A stretch of DNA of 64,000 bases, taken from positions 186,001 through 250,000 of the forward strand of contig NZ_JAGEOJ010000004.1 in NCBI RefSeq assembly GCF_017573505.1. Reading direction: 5' to 3'. Shown here one piece after another: positions 52,404-61,186 of the stretch. A program made the position numbers and the translations under genes. Below the pieces are notes generated by a model, which was not told the origin of the DNA, searched no databases, and was given only the letters and a program-made list of their open reading frames with translations. Every line of letters begins with the position of its first letter. Positions within the stretch are counted from its first letter, which is position 1. This DNA is from Actinomadura barringtoniae (lineage in GTDB: Bacteria; Actinomycetota; Actinomycetes; Streptosporangiales; Streptosporangiaceae).

Positions 52404-53716
52404 TGCGGCGCGGGCACCTCCACCGGGATGCCGCGGGCGGTCAGCATCGACCCCGCCGCCCACGTCGCGGCGGCCAGCGCGACCATGACGCATCCGGCAC
52501 CGACGAATCCGGCGGCCGGATGCGGAGCGGCCAAGACCGGCAGCAGCAGCGTCCCGGCGGTGCCCGCCGAGCGGAGGGCCGTCTGATCCAGCGTCATCCA
52601 GGCGAGCCGTTCGGTCCGTTCGAGCTTGGCGAGATGCGTCCGCAGGCCGACGGCGGTGAACGGCCCGACGGCGCCCGCCGCCGTCGACAACGCGACGATC
52701 AGCGACGTCGTCCAAGCTGCTCCGATCCCCGCCATCACCACGCCGCAGAACATCCACGCCACGCAGTACGCCCCGGGGATCACCGTCGCCAGGCGCAGGT
52801 TCCCGGCCACCGCGTTCGCGGCGACGGCGCCGACGCCGTTCGCGGCCAGAACCAGGGCGAACGTCTGGGCTCCGCCGCCGTGCCGTTCCAGCAGCGCGGG
52901 CATGACGAGCGAGACCCCGAGCAGCAACTGCCCGGCGCCGTGCAGCCCGACCAGGAGCCCGGTCACCGGCCGTGCCCGCAGCAGATCACGCGCCCGGTGA
53001 CCGCGCCGCTCGGCATCGCCCGACGCGCGTTCGCCCGACGCGCGTTCGCCCGACGCGCGTTCGGCCGACGCGCGTTCGGCCGACGCGCGTTCGGCCTGGG
53101 CGCGTGCGGCCGACGCAGGCGAGGTGTCGGCGGCGGGAGCGTGGCGTGCGAGGAACGCGAGCGCGGCAGCCGACACCGCGAACGTCGCGGCGTCGATCAG
53201 GTAGAGCTGGGCGTCGGAGATGACGGCCAGGAGCAGCCCGGCCGCGCCCGGCCCGGCGATCCGCGCGATGCGGCCCATCAGGTCCATCAGCCCGGTCACC
53301 TGCTGGACCTGATCGGGAGATACGAGGTCGGGCACCATCGCGCCCAGCACCGGATCAAAGACAGCCCCGAGCGCACCCGCGAGCGCGGCCACGATCAGCA
53401 GCGCGGTCACGCTAGGGCCGTGCACCGCCCAGATCACCGGCAGGGACCCGACCGCCACCATGCGCGCCACGTCCACCAGCGCGAGCCGTCCCATCGACGC
53501 GGCAGCGGCGAGCAGCCGCCGCCCCCAGATCCCGACCGCGACGTACGGGAGGGACTCCACCACCGCGACCAGGCCCATCCATGCCGCCGAGTGGGTCGTC
53601 TCCCACATCAGCCACATCACGGCGAGCGCGTACATCCGGTCGCCCAGGCTGCTCGCGGTCTGCGCCGACCACAACAACAGGATCCGGGGCTGCTTCAGCA
53701 GCCGCAGATACCCCAC
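52394..53716 (-). CDS. MFS transporter with ERAS-repeat loop
   Basis: A 440-aa major facilitator transporter with about 12 hydrophobic segments, N-terminal LLWSAQTASSLGDRMYALAVMWLMWETTHS and ALAGALGAVFDPVLGAMVPDLV, similar to the macrolide-efflux/enterobactin-exporter (MFS_3) group. The central cytoplasmic loop contains a minisatellite-encoded pentapeptide array, (G/A)ERAS five times. GTG 53716 is chosen because AGGGGGAGG lies five bases upstream; GTG 53722 is an alternative. The substrate is unknown; it is divergent from a methyltransferase gene. Confidence 0.85.
   Translation of the reverse strand: MGYLRLLKQPRILLLWSAQTASSLGDRMYALAVMWLMWETTHSAAWMGLVAVVESLPYVAVGIWGRRLLAAAASMGRLALVDVARMVAVGSLPVIWAVHGPSVTALLIVAALAGALGAVFDPVLGAMVPDLVSPDQVQQVTGLMDLMGRIARIAGPGAAGLLLAVISDAQLYLIDAATFAVSAAALAFLARHAPAADTSPASAARAQAERASAERASAERASGERASGERASGDAERRGHRARDLLRARPVTGLLVGLHGAGQLLLGVSLVMPALLERHGGGAQTFALVLAANGVGAVAANAVAGNLRLATVIPGAYCVAWMFCGVVMAGIGAAWTTSLIVALSTAAGAVGPFTAVGLRTHLAKLERTERLAWMTLDQTALRSAGTAGTLLLPVLAAPHPAAGFVGAGCVMVALAAATWAAGSMLTARGIPVEVPAPQSP
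53019..53093. repeat. 15-bp minisatellite inside MFS gene, five units
   Basis: Five head-to-tail copies of (C/G)CCGACGCGCGTTCG: three start with C (53019-53063), two with G (53064-53093); a diverged sixth follows at 53094-53108. The unit length is a multiple of three, so copy changes keep the reading frame and add or remove pentapeptides in the transporter's middle loop. Confidence 0.95.
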
Positions 53717-53806
53717 ACGCACCTCCCCCTCGCGACGGTGTTCAGGGTCCCCGACAGGTGCATCGAACAACACGGGTCGGACAGTCCAGCCCTCCATGAC
53801 CGGGCG

Positions 53807-54532
53807 ATGGCACAGTTGGTCACGTCCCGTTTCCCTCAGCTGGAGGAGTGTTGCCTGGTGGAGCGACTGGCGGCCGTACGCCGCGACCTCGCCGAGAACG
53901 GGCCGCCGCGGATTCCCGCCGATGGCCCGGACTTCGCGACCGTCACGCTGCCGGAACGCGACTGCGACCAGGTACGTGACCTCCTGGTGGAGGAGGGAGC
54001 CGGCACGGTCGTCGAGATCGGACTCGCCTATGCGAGCTCGGCGCTGGCGATCGGCGAGGCGCTGCTGCGCGCCGGTTCGCGGAGCCCCCGGCATGTGGTG
54101 ATCGACCCGTTCCAGCACACGGCGTACGACGGCGTCGGCTGGGAGCTGATGGAGCGCGCCGGTCTCGAAGGCATCGCCGAGCTGGTGACCGAGCCGTCGC
54201 AGCGCTTCCTCCCCCGGCTGGCAGGCGCGGGCTTCACCGCGGACGCGGCGTTCGTCGACGGCGGCCACCACTTCCACAACGTGTTCGTCGACCTGCATTT
54301 CCTGAGCGAGATCGTCCGGCCCGGTGGCATCGTGGTGCTCGACGACCTCTGGTGGCCGTCGGTCGGCACCGCCGTGGCCTACTTCGAGACCAATCTGGGG
54401 TGGGATCCGATGCCGGACGCTCTGGTCGACGGAACCGTCGACCCGGCCACCGGCCGGCCGCGGACCGGCGCCTACCGGCTGCCCGATCCGCGCCCGGCAC
54501 CGAGCTTCAAGGAGTTCCGGCCATTCTTCTGA
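53807..54532 (+). CDS. Class I SAM-dependent methyltransferase
   Basis: A 241-aa Rossmann methyltransferase (Methyltransf_24 type): motif I VVEIGLAYASSALAIGEALL, acidic HVVIDPFQH, DAAFVDGGHHFHNVFVDL and VRPGGIVVLDDLWW. ATG 53807 is taken as the start, with the more upstream reading lacking support. The substrate is unknown. Its stop overlaps the start region of the GNAT gene, so the two are probably one operon. It is unrelated in sequence detail to the O-methyltransferase at 47492 beyond the fold. Confidence 0.85.
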   Translation: MAQLVTSRFPQLEECCLVERLAAVRRDLAENGPPRIPADGPDFATVTLPERDCDQVRDLLVEEGAGTVVEIGLAYASSALAIGEALLRAGSRSPRHVVIDPFQHTAYDGVGWELMERAGLEGIAELVTEPSQRFLPRLAGAGFTADAAFVDGGHHFHNVFVDLHFLSEIVRPGGIVVLDDLWWPSVGTAVAYFETNLGWDPMPDALVDGTVDPATGRPRTGAYRLPDPRPAPSFKEFRPFF

Positions 54533-55329
54533 CATCCGGCTGGTCGACGGCCAGTGACCCGGCCGAGTTCGCGGCGGGCGAGGAGTTCCTGCTCGCGCGG
54601 GCGGCGACCGGTCTCCCCCTGCTGATCGCCCTGTCCGCCCACCGGAATTCCGGCGGCTTCGGCGGCGGCCGGACGCCGCCGTTGTTCGGCTGGTGGACGA
54701 CGGAGGAGGGAACGGTCGGCGGCGCGTTCATCCGCCCAGCCTTCGGCCCGCTGCTGCTGGGCGACATGCCGGCGGAGGCCGCCGCCGCGCTTCCCGATCT
54801 CCTGGACGAGCCGCCCCACGCCTGGGAGGGCCGCAGCGATCTCGCCGAGGCGTTCGCGTCGGCCTGCCCGGGTCGGCCGGTCGGCCATCGCGTCCGGCTG
54901 CACCGGCTGGAGGAGCTTCGCCCGTACGCGACGCCGGACGGTGCCGCTCGGCCGGCGACCCGTGCCGACGAGGATCTGCTGGAGCGCTGGTACGAGGCCG
55001 TCACCCGAGGCCATGGCACGCCGGGCACCGTCGCGGCCCGCATCGGCTCCGGCGACCTGAGCCTCTGGGAGACCGACGGCGGCGTGGTGGCGGTGGCGGG
55101 TCGCGGGCCCCGGTTCGGCTCGACGGTGCGCCTGGACCCGATCTACACCACGTTCGAGCACCGGGGGCACGGCTACGCGACCGCGCTGGTCGCCACCGTC
55201 ACCCGTTCGCTGCTCGCGACAGGCGTCACCGAGGTCGTGCACGCCACCACCCCGGCGAACCCCGCCGCCTACCAGCGCCTCGGCTACCAGGCCATCGGCG
55301 ACTACGTGACGTTCTCCCGCGCCGTCTGA
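54523..55329 (+). CDS. GNAT family N-acetyltransferase with non-standard start
   Basis: A protein of about 268 aa whose C-terminal part is a GNAT acetyltransferase: FGSTVRLDPIYTTFEHRGHGYATALVATVTRSLLATG (acetyl-CoA-binding R/Q-x-x-G-x-G/A region) and ATTPANPAAYQRLGYQAIGDYVTF. The N-terminal half is a helical domain common in two-domain GNATs. No ATG, GTG or TTG lies in frame near the expected N-terminus. AAGGAG at 54509-54514 points to ATT 54523 (8 bp away) or CTG 54529, which overlaps the upstream stop as CTGA. I used ATT 54523. The substrate is unknown. Confidence 0.75.
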   Translation: MLLTSGWSTASDPAEFAAGEEFLLARAATGLPLLIALSAHRNSGGFGGGRTPPLFGWWTTEEGTVGGAFIRPAFGPLLLGDMPAEAAAALPDLLDEPPHAWEGRSDLAEAFASACPGRPVGHRVRLHRLEELRPYATPDGAARPATRADEDLLERWYEAVTRGHGTPGTVAARIGSGDLSLWETDGGVVAVAGRGPRFGSTVRLDPIYTTFEHRGHGYATALVATVTRSLLATGVTEVVHATTPANPAAYQRLGYQAIGDYVTFSRAV

Positions 55330-55359
55330 GCCCGGGCGGCGCGACCTCGGCGGCCGCCT

Positions 55360-56334
55360 TTACATTGTAGATTTGTAACGGGCGGCGATCACGGCGGCCC
55401 GGTCGCGCAAGGAGTCGCGCAGCCACTGCGGGTCGAGGGCTTCCGCGCCCGTGCCGAGCTGCCACAACGCCCACACGGCGTGTCTCGGGTCTTGGAAGGT
55501 CACTTCCAGCCGCAGCCAGCCGTCCTCCTCGGTTTCCTCGGTGAGAACGGCCAGCGCGGTGCCCATCAACTCGTCCCTCCGCGCCTGGTTCAGCCGCAGC
55601 AGCACGGTGACCTGGTCGCCGCCGGTCCGGAACCGCGTGCTGCGCTCCTGCCAGGCCCGGTCCAGATCGACCCGGTCCGGTCGTTCCGCGGGCTCGGCCA
55701 GTTCCTCGGCGGCCGAGATCCGGGACAGCTTGTAGGTGCGGTCCTCGCCGGATCGCGTGGCCAGCAGATAGCCCTGATCCCGTACGGTGACCAGGCCGAT
55801 CGGGTCGATCGTGCGCCACTTCGGAGCCTGGTCCACGGCCGCGTACCGGATGCGCAGCTTGTGCCCGGCCAGCACCGCCCGCCGAACCTCCGCCATGACG
55901 GCGTCGGGCGCCTCCTCGGCGGCCTGCCGACGCGAGAGCAGGTCGATCTCCGGGTCGATCAGCAGCCGCTGGACCGCGTCGCTCGCGGTGTCCCGATGGC
56001 CCTCCGGCAGCGCGTCGACCACCTTGAGCATCGCCGAGGCGAGCGCCGAGCCGAGGCCGAACGCCTGCGCGCCGCGCCGTGACCCGGCGACCAGCAACGC
56101 GAGGGCCTCGTCGTGGTTCAGTCCGGTGAGCTCGGTCCGGAATCCGGGCAACAACGAGAATCCGCCGTGCCGCCCCCGTTCGGCATAGACCGGCACACCG
56201 GCCGCCGACAGCGCCTCGATGTCGCGCAGCACGGTCCGGGTGGACACCTCCAGCTCGCGTGCCAGCGTGGCCGCCGACAGCCGGCCGTGCCGGCGCAGCA
56301 GCAGCACCAGCGAGACCAGCCGATCGGCGCGCAC
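55360..56334 (-). CDS. YafY-type WYL-domain transcriptional regulator
   Basis: A 324-aa regulator: DeoR-like winged helix (RLVSLVLLLRRHGRLSAATLARELEVSTRTVLRDIEALSAAGVPVYAERGRHGGF), then a WYL domain (KLRIRYAAVDQAPKWRTIDPIGLVTVRDQGYLLATR) and a WCX C-terminal domain. It is divergent from the RidA gene, which it probably represses, with a palindrome in the gap. WYL domains sense nucleic-acid or small ligands; the signal here is unknown. Confidence 0.9.
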   Translation of the reverse strand: MRADRLVSLVLLLRRHGRLSAATLARELEVSTRTVLRDIEALSAAGVPVYAERGRHGGFSLLPGFRTELTGLNHDEALALLVAGSRRGAQAFGLGSALASAMLKVVDALPEGHRDTASDAVQRLLIDPEIDLLSRRQAAEEAPDAVMAEVRRAVLAGHKLRIRYAAVDQAPKWRTIDPIGLVTVRDQGYLLATRSGEDRTYKLSRISAAEELAEPAERPDRVDLDRAWQERSTRFRTGGDQVTVLLRLNQARRDELMGTALAVLTEETEEDGWLRLEVTFQDPRHAVWALWQLGTGAEALDPQWLRDSLRDRAAVIAARYKSTM

Positions 56335-56356
56335 ACGAAAAAGCTACCCGAATACA

Positions 56357-56373
56357 TGACACACGATGTCGTG
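56357..56373. promoter_or_regulatory. WYL regulator operator candidate
   Basis: CACGA-TG-TCGTG (56362-56373) is a perfect small palindrome overlapping TGACA-CACGA-TGTCG (56357-56371), a TGACA-N5-TGTCA-like site with one mismatch. It sits 23 bp upstream of the WYL gene and about 80 bp upstream of RidA. Confidence 0.5.
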
Positions 56374-56452
56374 ATTACCCGGGAGGCTTATTCGCAGGTC
56401 ACCGGGCGTGGCCTCTGATCGAGTCAACGAATCGAATGGAGCTGATGTCGCG

Positions 56453-56848
56453 ATGGAGCGTACTGCGGTGAACCCGTGGGCCTGGTCGGCGGGGATGGGA
56501 TACGACCAGGGCGAGCTCGTCTCCGGTCACACCCGGACCCTGTACTGCGCCGGGCAGACCGCGATGAACGCCGACGGCAAGCCCGAGCACGCCGGTGACA
56601 TGGCGGCGCAGGTGGCGCTGAGCCTCGACAACCTGGAGGCCGTGCTCGCCGAGGCGGGCATGTCCTTGGCCGACCTCGTCCGCCTCAACGTCTACACCAC
56701 CGACGTCGACCGGCTCTTCGAGCACTACGGCGTGCTGGCGGCGCGGCTGGGCGCCGCCGGGGTCGCGCCGTCCACCACGATGCTCGGGGTGACGCGGCTG
56801 GCGATCCCCGGCCTGCTGGTCGAGCTCGAGGGGACCGCCGTGGCCTGA
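56453..56848 (+). CDS. RidA family protein
   Basis: A 131-aa RidA/YjgF/YER057c-family protein; classical members hydrolyse reactive enamine/imine intermediates from pyridoxal-phosphate enzymes. Motifs are LYCAGQTAMNADGKPEHAGDMAAQ, LAEAGMSLADLVRLNVYTTDVDRL and the C-terminal ARLGAAGVAPSTTMLGVTRLAIPGLLVELE; the catalytic Arg of true RidA is at the R of VTRL. ATG 56453 follows GGAG; an upstream GTG at 56408 would add 15 residues. Paired with the divergent WYL regulator. Confidence 0.9.
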   Translation: MERTAVNPWAWSAGMGYDQGELVSGHTRTLYCAGQTAMNADGKPEHAGDMAAQVALSLDNLEAVLAEAGMSLADLVRLNVYTTDVDRLFEHYGVLAARLGAAGVAPSTTMLGVTRLAIPGLLVELEGTAVA

Positions 56849-56872
56849 CCCGACGTCAGCGGGGGCGTCTGG

Positions 56873-57787
56873 TCACTTCGCGCCCGTCATGTGGAGTGAC
56901 CAGAGGTCGGCGGCGCGGTAGAGCGGGCCGAACGTGGTGGGCTTCAGCCGTGCTCCCAGAGAGCTCCGGGCGACCTGCGACGAGGTGACGGCGATGACTC
57001 CCCGGCCGGGAACGATCCACGGACCGCCGCTGTGCCCTGGGATGACCCAGCAGTTGCGGGTACGGACGGCGCCGGGCCCGATCTTGCGGGGGGCGTTCTT
57101 GCCGCGCCCGACGCAGCGTTCCAGGAGGTTGCCAAGGTAGGGGGCGATGCCGCCGCCCGGGTAGCCGAGCGTGGTGAAGCGGAACCGGCCGGCCGCCGAG
57201 ACCACCGGGGCGAAGCCGCCGACGACGTCCTGGATGCGGCGGCCGTTCTTGGGCGCGACGCTCAGAACGGAGACGTCGAAGCCGGAGATGCGCACCGGCG
57301 GGTTCGGGTCGTTGAAGTCGTAGCGGGTGTGCCGCCACTGCTTGGTGACCCAGACCTTGCGCACGCGCCAGGTCCCGTACGGGGCGCGGACGTCATAGTT
57401 CTTCCCCGTGTCGGGGTCGGCCTTGGCGCTGTAGGCGGGCACGAAGCGGATGTTGGTGAAGAACCGGCCCTTGGGGCCCGGGTCCCGTACGCAATGCGCA
57501 GCGGACACCAGCAGCATGCGGCTTCGCGAGCGGATCACCGACGCCGTGCAGGGCTCGACCTCGCCGTGGGCGTCGCTGAGCAGTTTGCCGGTGATCCGGG
57601 ACCACGCGTGGCGGGTGTACGGCTTGGGCCAGCGCGCGTAGCCGTGGTCATCGCCGTGCGGCGTCAGGATCTTGCCCGCAGGGTGGTCGGCACGGGCGGT
57701 CCGCTGGCCGGCATGGCCCGCCGGAATCCCCGTCATCAGCGCGACGCTCGTGAGTACGACGACCTGACCAGTGCGTTTGATGTTCAT
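56873..57787 (-). CDS. Secreted trypsin-like serine peptidase
   Basis: A 304-aa exported S1-fold peptidase. The signal peptide is MNIKRTGQVVVLTSVALMTG (cut near GHAG). The catalytic triad is H98 in VSAAHCV, D171 in GFDVSVL and S253 in PGHSGGPW; cysteines at 80 and 99 and at 225 and 246 could form disulfides. There is no clear binding module. ATG 57787 follows GGGGGTGACG, but that ribosome site is one arm of a perfect 12-bp hairpin (57793-57819), so translation is probably controlled. Neighbours are a small secreted protein and a two-component system. Confidence 0.9.
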   Translation of the reverse strand: MNIKRTGQVVVLTSVALMTGIPAGHAGQRTARADHPAGKILTPHGDDHGYARWPKPYTRHAWSRITGKLLSDAHGEVEPCTASVIRSRSRMLLVSAAHCVRDPGPKGRFFTNIRFVPAYSAKADPDTGKNYDVRAPYGTWRVRKVWVTKQWRHTRYDFNDPNPPVRISGFDVSVLSVAPKNGRRIQDVVGGFAPVVSAAGRFRFTTLGYPGGGIAPYLGNLLERCVGRGKNAPRKIGPGAVRTRNCWVIPGHSGGPWIVPGRGVIAVTSSQVARSSLGARLKPTTFGPLYRAADLWSLHMTGAK

Positions 57788-57792
57788 CGTCA

Positions 57793-57819
57793 CCCCCGGG
57801 AAGGCATCCTTCCCGGGGG
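57793..57819 (-). promoter_or_regulatory. Hairpin burying the peptidase ribosome binding site
   Basis: CCCCCGGGAAGG (57793-57804) and CCTTCCCGGGGG (57808-57819) are perfectly complementary with a 3-nt loop. On the minus strand the GGGGG of the ribosome site is in the stem and the start codon lies 5 nt beyond it. Candidate roles: translational control, mRNA protection, or premature termination. Confidence 0.75.
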
Positions 57820-57905
57820 CTGCGGACGGTGTCTCCACGACGCGCGGTGAGCGGGCCACATGTTCTACCCGGCGGCCCGGGGCCCGGCCGCGGCGGTCGA
57901 GGTCG

Positions 57906-58358
57906 TCAGCCGACGCTCAGGTCGCAGGTGGCCTGGCCGTACTGGTAGACGTCGCCGAAGAAGCGCTGGATGTCGGCGTCGTAGGCGCCGGCGTGCCTGT
58001 TGCTGGACTCCTTGCCGTCCACGCGGTGGCGGCCGATCGTGTAGGTGGTCGTGGTGTGCGACGGGCCGAACAGCAGGGTGCAGCGCCACGTCACGTTGCG
58101 CCAGGCGATGTGCGAGTTGTGCGTGTGGCTGTCCATCGTCCAGTTGCCGTCAGCGCGCACGGTGAAGGTGACGTTGCCGGTCACGTGGCCGTTGCTGCCG
58201 CTGTCCGAGGTGGTGAACACCACGGTGCTCGCGTTCGGGCGGCTCTTCACGGTGTCGTTGGCGTACGCGGGCACGTTCACGATCAAGGCGCCCATGGTGG
58301 CGATGGCCGCGGTGGCGGCGATGCGGCCGGCCCGCTTGGTCGTCACGGTGCTGGTCAT
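57906..58358 (-). CDS. Small secreted protein, function unknown
   Basis: A 150-aa exported protein with a signal peptide (KRAGRIAATAAIATMGALIVNVPAYA, cut near AYAND). The mature part of about 120 residues is beta-rich with two cysteines (TWRCTLLFG and ATCDLSV), likely a disulfide, and many His and Asn (DSHTHNSHIAW). I recognise no family. ATG 58358 follows GGAGGGAACAAGCC. It lies between the serine peptidase and the histidine kinase; it could be a substrate, inhibitor or sensor partner, none shown. Confidence 0.75.
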   Translation of the reverse strand: MTSTVTTKRAGRIAATAAIATMGALIVNVPAYANDTVKSRPNASTVVFTTSDSGSNGHVTGNVTFTVRADGNWTMDSHTHNSHIAWRNVTWRCTLLFGPSHTTTTYTIGRHRVDGKESSNRHAGAYDADIQRFFGDVYQYGQATCDLSVG

Positions 58359-58433
58359 GGCTTGTTCCCTCCGTTGGATCGTTTGCGTTTCCAACCCTGT
58401 CGGCGGAGGGTGCGGCGGGCAGCGGGGGTGTCC

Positions 58434-60305
58434 CTACGCGAGTGGAGGGATTCCCCTCCTGTTCTCATCGGTGCCGATCGGTAGGGTCGCCACGAGGGTG
58501 GTGCCCGAGCCCTGGACGCTGTCGATCCTCAGCGTTCCGCCGAGGGCGCCGACCCGGTCATGCAGGCCGCGGAGCCCGCTTCCCCTGTCGGGGTCCGCGC
58601 CGCCTACCCCGTCGTCGCGCACGGTGACGACCAGCCAGAGGGGCGCGTCGGCGACATGCACGGTCACCTTCCCGGCCCGCGCGTGCTTGTAGACGTTGGC
58701 CAGCGCCTCGGTCACGACGAAGTAGGCGACCCGTTCCACGTGCTCGGGCCAGCGCGCCGACGGGATGTCCACGACCATGGGGACCGGGGCGCGTTCGGCC
58801 ACCGACTCCATCGCGACGGCCAGGCCCTGCTCGGCCAGCGCCGGCGGGCAGATGTCCTCCGCGAGGTCGCGCAGCTCCCTGATCGCCTCGCGCATCATCC
58901 CGCCGAGGGTCTCCAGATGCCGCACCATCCGGTGTTCCCCGCCGGGCAGGTCGTCGCGTGGGGCGTCGCCGGACAGGTGGTCGCGGGCATGGCTGAGGAA
59001 CATGGCCATCGCCAGCAGCTTGTGCTGGACGCCGTCGTGCAGGTCGCGCTGGATCCGCACCCGTTCGGCGTCGGAGGCGACCACCACCCTGGCGCGCGAC
59101 TCGCGGATCTCCTCCAGCTGGGCGTGCTGAACGGCGTACAGGCGCGCGTTGTCCAGCGACAGGCGGGCCGCGGCGACGGCCGATTCGACCAGGGCCCGCT
59201 GCTGCCGCAGGGCGGGATCGTGAACGAGGACGGCGAGCACCCGGCCCTGGCGTTCCACCGCCGTGACGACCTGGTCGGCGGGGAACACGGCCGGAACGGG
59301 ACGGCCGTCCACCCCGACGTACCCCTCGGAGCCCGACAGCGGGAAGCGCACCTCCAGGCCCGGGTCCCCGAGCGCGTCGGCCAGCGCGGCCTGCACCTCC
59401 TCGGGCTCGACCGCCTTGTCCAGCCGTACGACCAGGCGGGCGACCTCCAGCCGGGCCAGGTGGGAGCGCAGCAGGCCGGCCACCACCGCGATCGGCATGA
59501 TCAGCACGCTCAGCATGAACGCCACCCCGAGGCGCTGCCGGTCCATCCAGGTCACGCCGACCAGGTAGAGGACCGCGGTGCCGCCGGTCACCACGCCGAC
59601 GCCGAGCACCGACGTCCAGACCAGCGCGTACTCCCGGCGCCCCGGCCCGCCCGAACGGCGCCACTTGCGCACGACCTGCCCGGCCGAGATGACGACGAAC
59701 ATCAGCATCATGCCGTTGCCCAGCCAGCCCCAGAACGAGCCCGCCTGACCCAGCTCGTGACGTCCCCACATCTCCGGTTCGGGCGTGCTGTCCCGCGCGA
59801 GGTTCAGCACCTGGAGCAGGACGGCGGTGACGTACTGGGCCGTGATGTTGCGGCGCTCGCCCCGGGTGAGGCGGCCGTCCGGCAGGGCCAGGACCATGTG
59901 GGTGAACGCGACCAGCGGGACGAAGAACCCCACGTACCCGATCGCGAACAGCGCCGGATGGTCGCTCGCCTGCAGCGTGCCCACGTTCCAGGCGCAGCCG
60001 ACGACCCCCATGTGGGTGCTGATGCTGCGCCCCGGGCGGAGCAGGCCGAGCACGAGCCCCGAGACGACGAACGAGACGCCGGGCAGCTCGATCATGAGCC
60101 AGACAGGCGCGCTGTACGGCGCGTTCTGCCAGGTCAGAAGGTTGGCCGCCACGACGGTCACGAGCCCGGCGACGGCAAGCGAGAGCACCTGTACCCGCCG
60201 CGGCCCCATCCCGGGCAGGCCCCCGCCGGCGGTGCCGTCCGATGACACGGCGACATTCTGCTGCAGCCGATCACCCGGTCCGGCGTCCTGACCTCTGTCG
60301 GCCAT
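58434..60305 (-). CDS. Membrane sensor histidine kinase (HisKA_3, NarL-type)
   Basis: A 623-aa kinase. The N-terminal half has about eight hydrophobic segments, a multi-helix membrane sensor with a possible GAF-like stretch after it. The dimerisation/phosphoacceptor helix is RIQRDLHDGVQHKLLAMAMFLSHAR, and the ATPase domain shows ALANVYKHARAGKVTV (N box), VRDDGVGGADPDRGSGLRGLHDRVGALGG (G boxes) and GSGTTLVATLPI. It pairs with the divergent response regulator 31 bp away. Secreted proteins on both sides suggest an envelope or extracellular signal, but the ligand is unknown. Confidence 0.92.
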   Translation of the reverse strand: MADRGQDAGPGDRLQQNVAVSSDGTAGGGLPGMGPRRVQVLSLAVAGLVTVVAANLLTWQNAPYSAPVWLMIELPGVSFVVSGLVLGLLRPGRSISTHMGVVGCAWNVGTLQASDHPALFAIGYVGFFVPLVAFTHMVLALPDGRLTRGERRNITAQYVTAVLLQVLNLARDSTPEPEMWGRHELGQAGSFWGWLGNGMMLMFVVISAGQVVRKWRRSGGPGRREYALVWTSVLGVGVVTGGTAVLYLVGVTWMDRQRLGVAFMLSVLIMPIAVVAGLLRSHLARLEVARLVVRLDKAVEPEEVQAALADALGDPGLEVRFPLSGSEGYVGVDGRPVPAVFPADQVVTAVERQGRVLAVLVHDPALRQQRALVESAVAAARLSLDNARLYAVQHAQLEEIRESRARVVVASDAERVRIQRDLHDGVQHKLLAMAMFLSHARDHLSGDAPRDDLPGGEHRMVRHLETLGGMMREAIRELRDLAEDICPPALAEQGLAVAMESVAERAPVPMVVDIPSARWPEHVERVAYFVVTEALANVYKHARAGKVTVHVADAPLWLVVTVRDDGVGGADPDRGSGLRGLHDRVGALGGTLRIDSVQGSGTTLVATLPIGTDENRRGIPPLA

Positions 60306-60336
60306 GTGACGTCCGCCGCCGAACCGGGGGCGCCCG

Positions 60337-60993
60337 ATGCGGCTGGTGATCGCGGACGATTCGGGGCTGCTCAGGCAGATGCTGGTCGAGACCTTCACCC
60401 GGCGCGGCCTGCAGGTGATCGGCGAGGCCGGATCGCTGCCCGAGCTGCTGCGCACGGTCGAGGCCGACCCGCCCGACGTCGTGGTCCTGGACATCCGGAT
60501 GCCGCCCGACCACCGCGACGAGGGACTGCAGGCCGCCCAGCGGATCCGCGCCCGGCACCCGTCCGTGGGCCTGCTGGTGCTGTCGCACTACGCCGAGACC
60601 GTCTACGCCGTGCGGCTCCTGGACTTCGCGACGGGCTCGGTCGGCTATCTGGTCAAAGACCGGGTGCAGGACACCGACCGTCTGATCGACGCGGTGCACC
60701 GGGTGGCGCAGGGCGAGGTGGTGGTCGACAACGAGGTGATCCAGCGCGTGATGCGCCGGAACCGTACCGTGGACCCGCTCCGCGACCTCACCCCCAGCGA
60801 GACGCAAGTGCTGGCGCTGATGGCCGAGGGCCGTTCCAACAGCGCCATCGCGCGGGAGCTGAACTACAGCCCCAAGACCGTGGAGAAGCGCATCACCGCC
60901 GTCTCCAGAAAGCTGGGACTCCCCCAGGACGACGAACGCTCCGACATCAACCTGCGCGTCCTCGCCGTCCTGAGATACCTGCGCAACGCCTGA
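60337..60993 (+). CDS. NarL/LuxR-type response regulator
   Basis: A 218-aa response regulator. Receiver: acidic pair D7/D8, phospho-acceptor D52 in VVVLDIRMP, K107 in GYLVKDRV. Effector: LuxR helix-turn-helix LTPSETQVLALMAEGRSNSAIARELNYSPKTVEKRITAVSRKLGL. It is divergent from its histidine kinase, with a very short shared promoter, and is followed by the C39-like peptidase gene after a 193-bp gap that shows no gene. Confidence 0.94.
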   Translation: MRLVIADDSGLLRQMLVETFTRRGLQVIGEAGSLPELLRTVEADPPDVVVLDIRMPPDHRDEGLQAAQRIRARHPSVGLLVLSHYAETVYAVRLLDFATGSVGYLVKDRVQDTDRLIDAVHRVAQGEVVVDNEVIQRVMRRNRTVDPLRDLTPSETQVLALMAEGRSNSAIARELNYSPKTVEKRITAVSRKLGLPQDDERSDINLRVLAVLRYLRNA

Positions 60994-61186
60994 TCGGGTT
61001 ACCCAGCGCCATCGCCGCCGCCCACCGCGACCGGCTGGGCGGCTGAGCCCGGGGCCGGGTTGGCCCCCAGGGGCTAGGGGCGGGACGGCGAACATGGACC
61101 CTGGGCTTCTACGAGCGGACTCGCGGGCGCGCCATAGTCCTTCTTGGCTCTGTCCACCAAGCAAGATCCCAACCTCTGGAGAGACC

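Noticed and set aside
53019..53108. Tandem 15-bp repeats as a possible CRISPR or origin
   Set aside because: Units are contiguous without spacers, in frame within the MFS gene, and not AT-rich.
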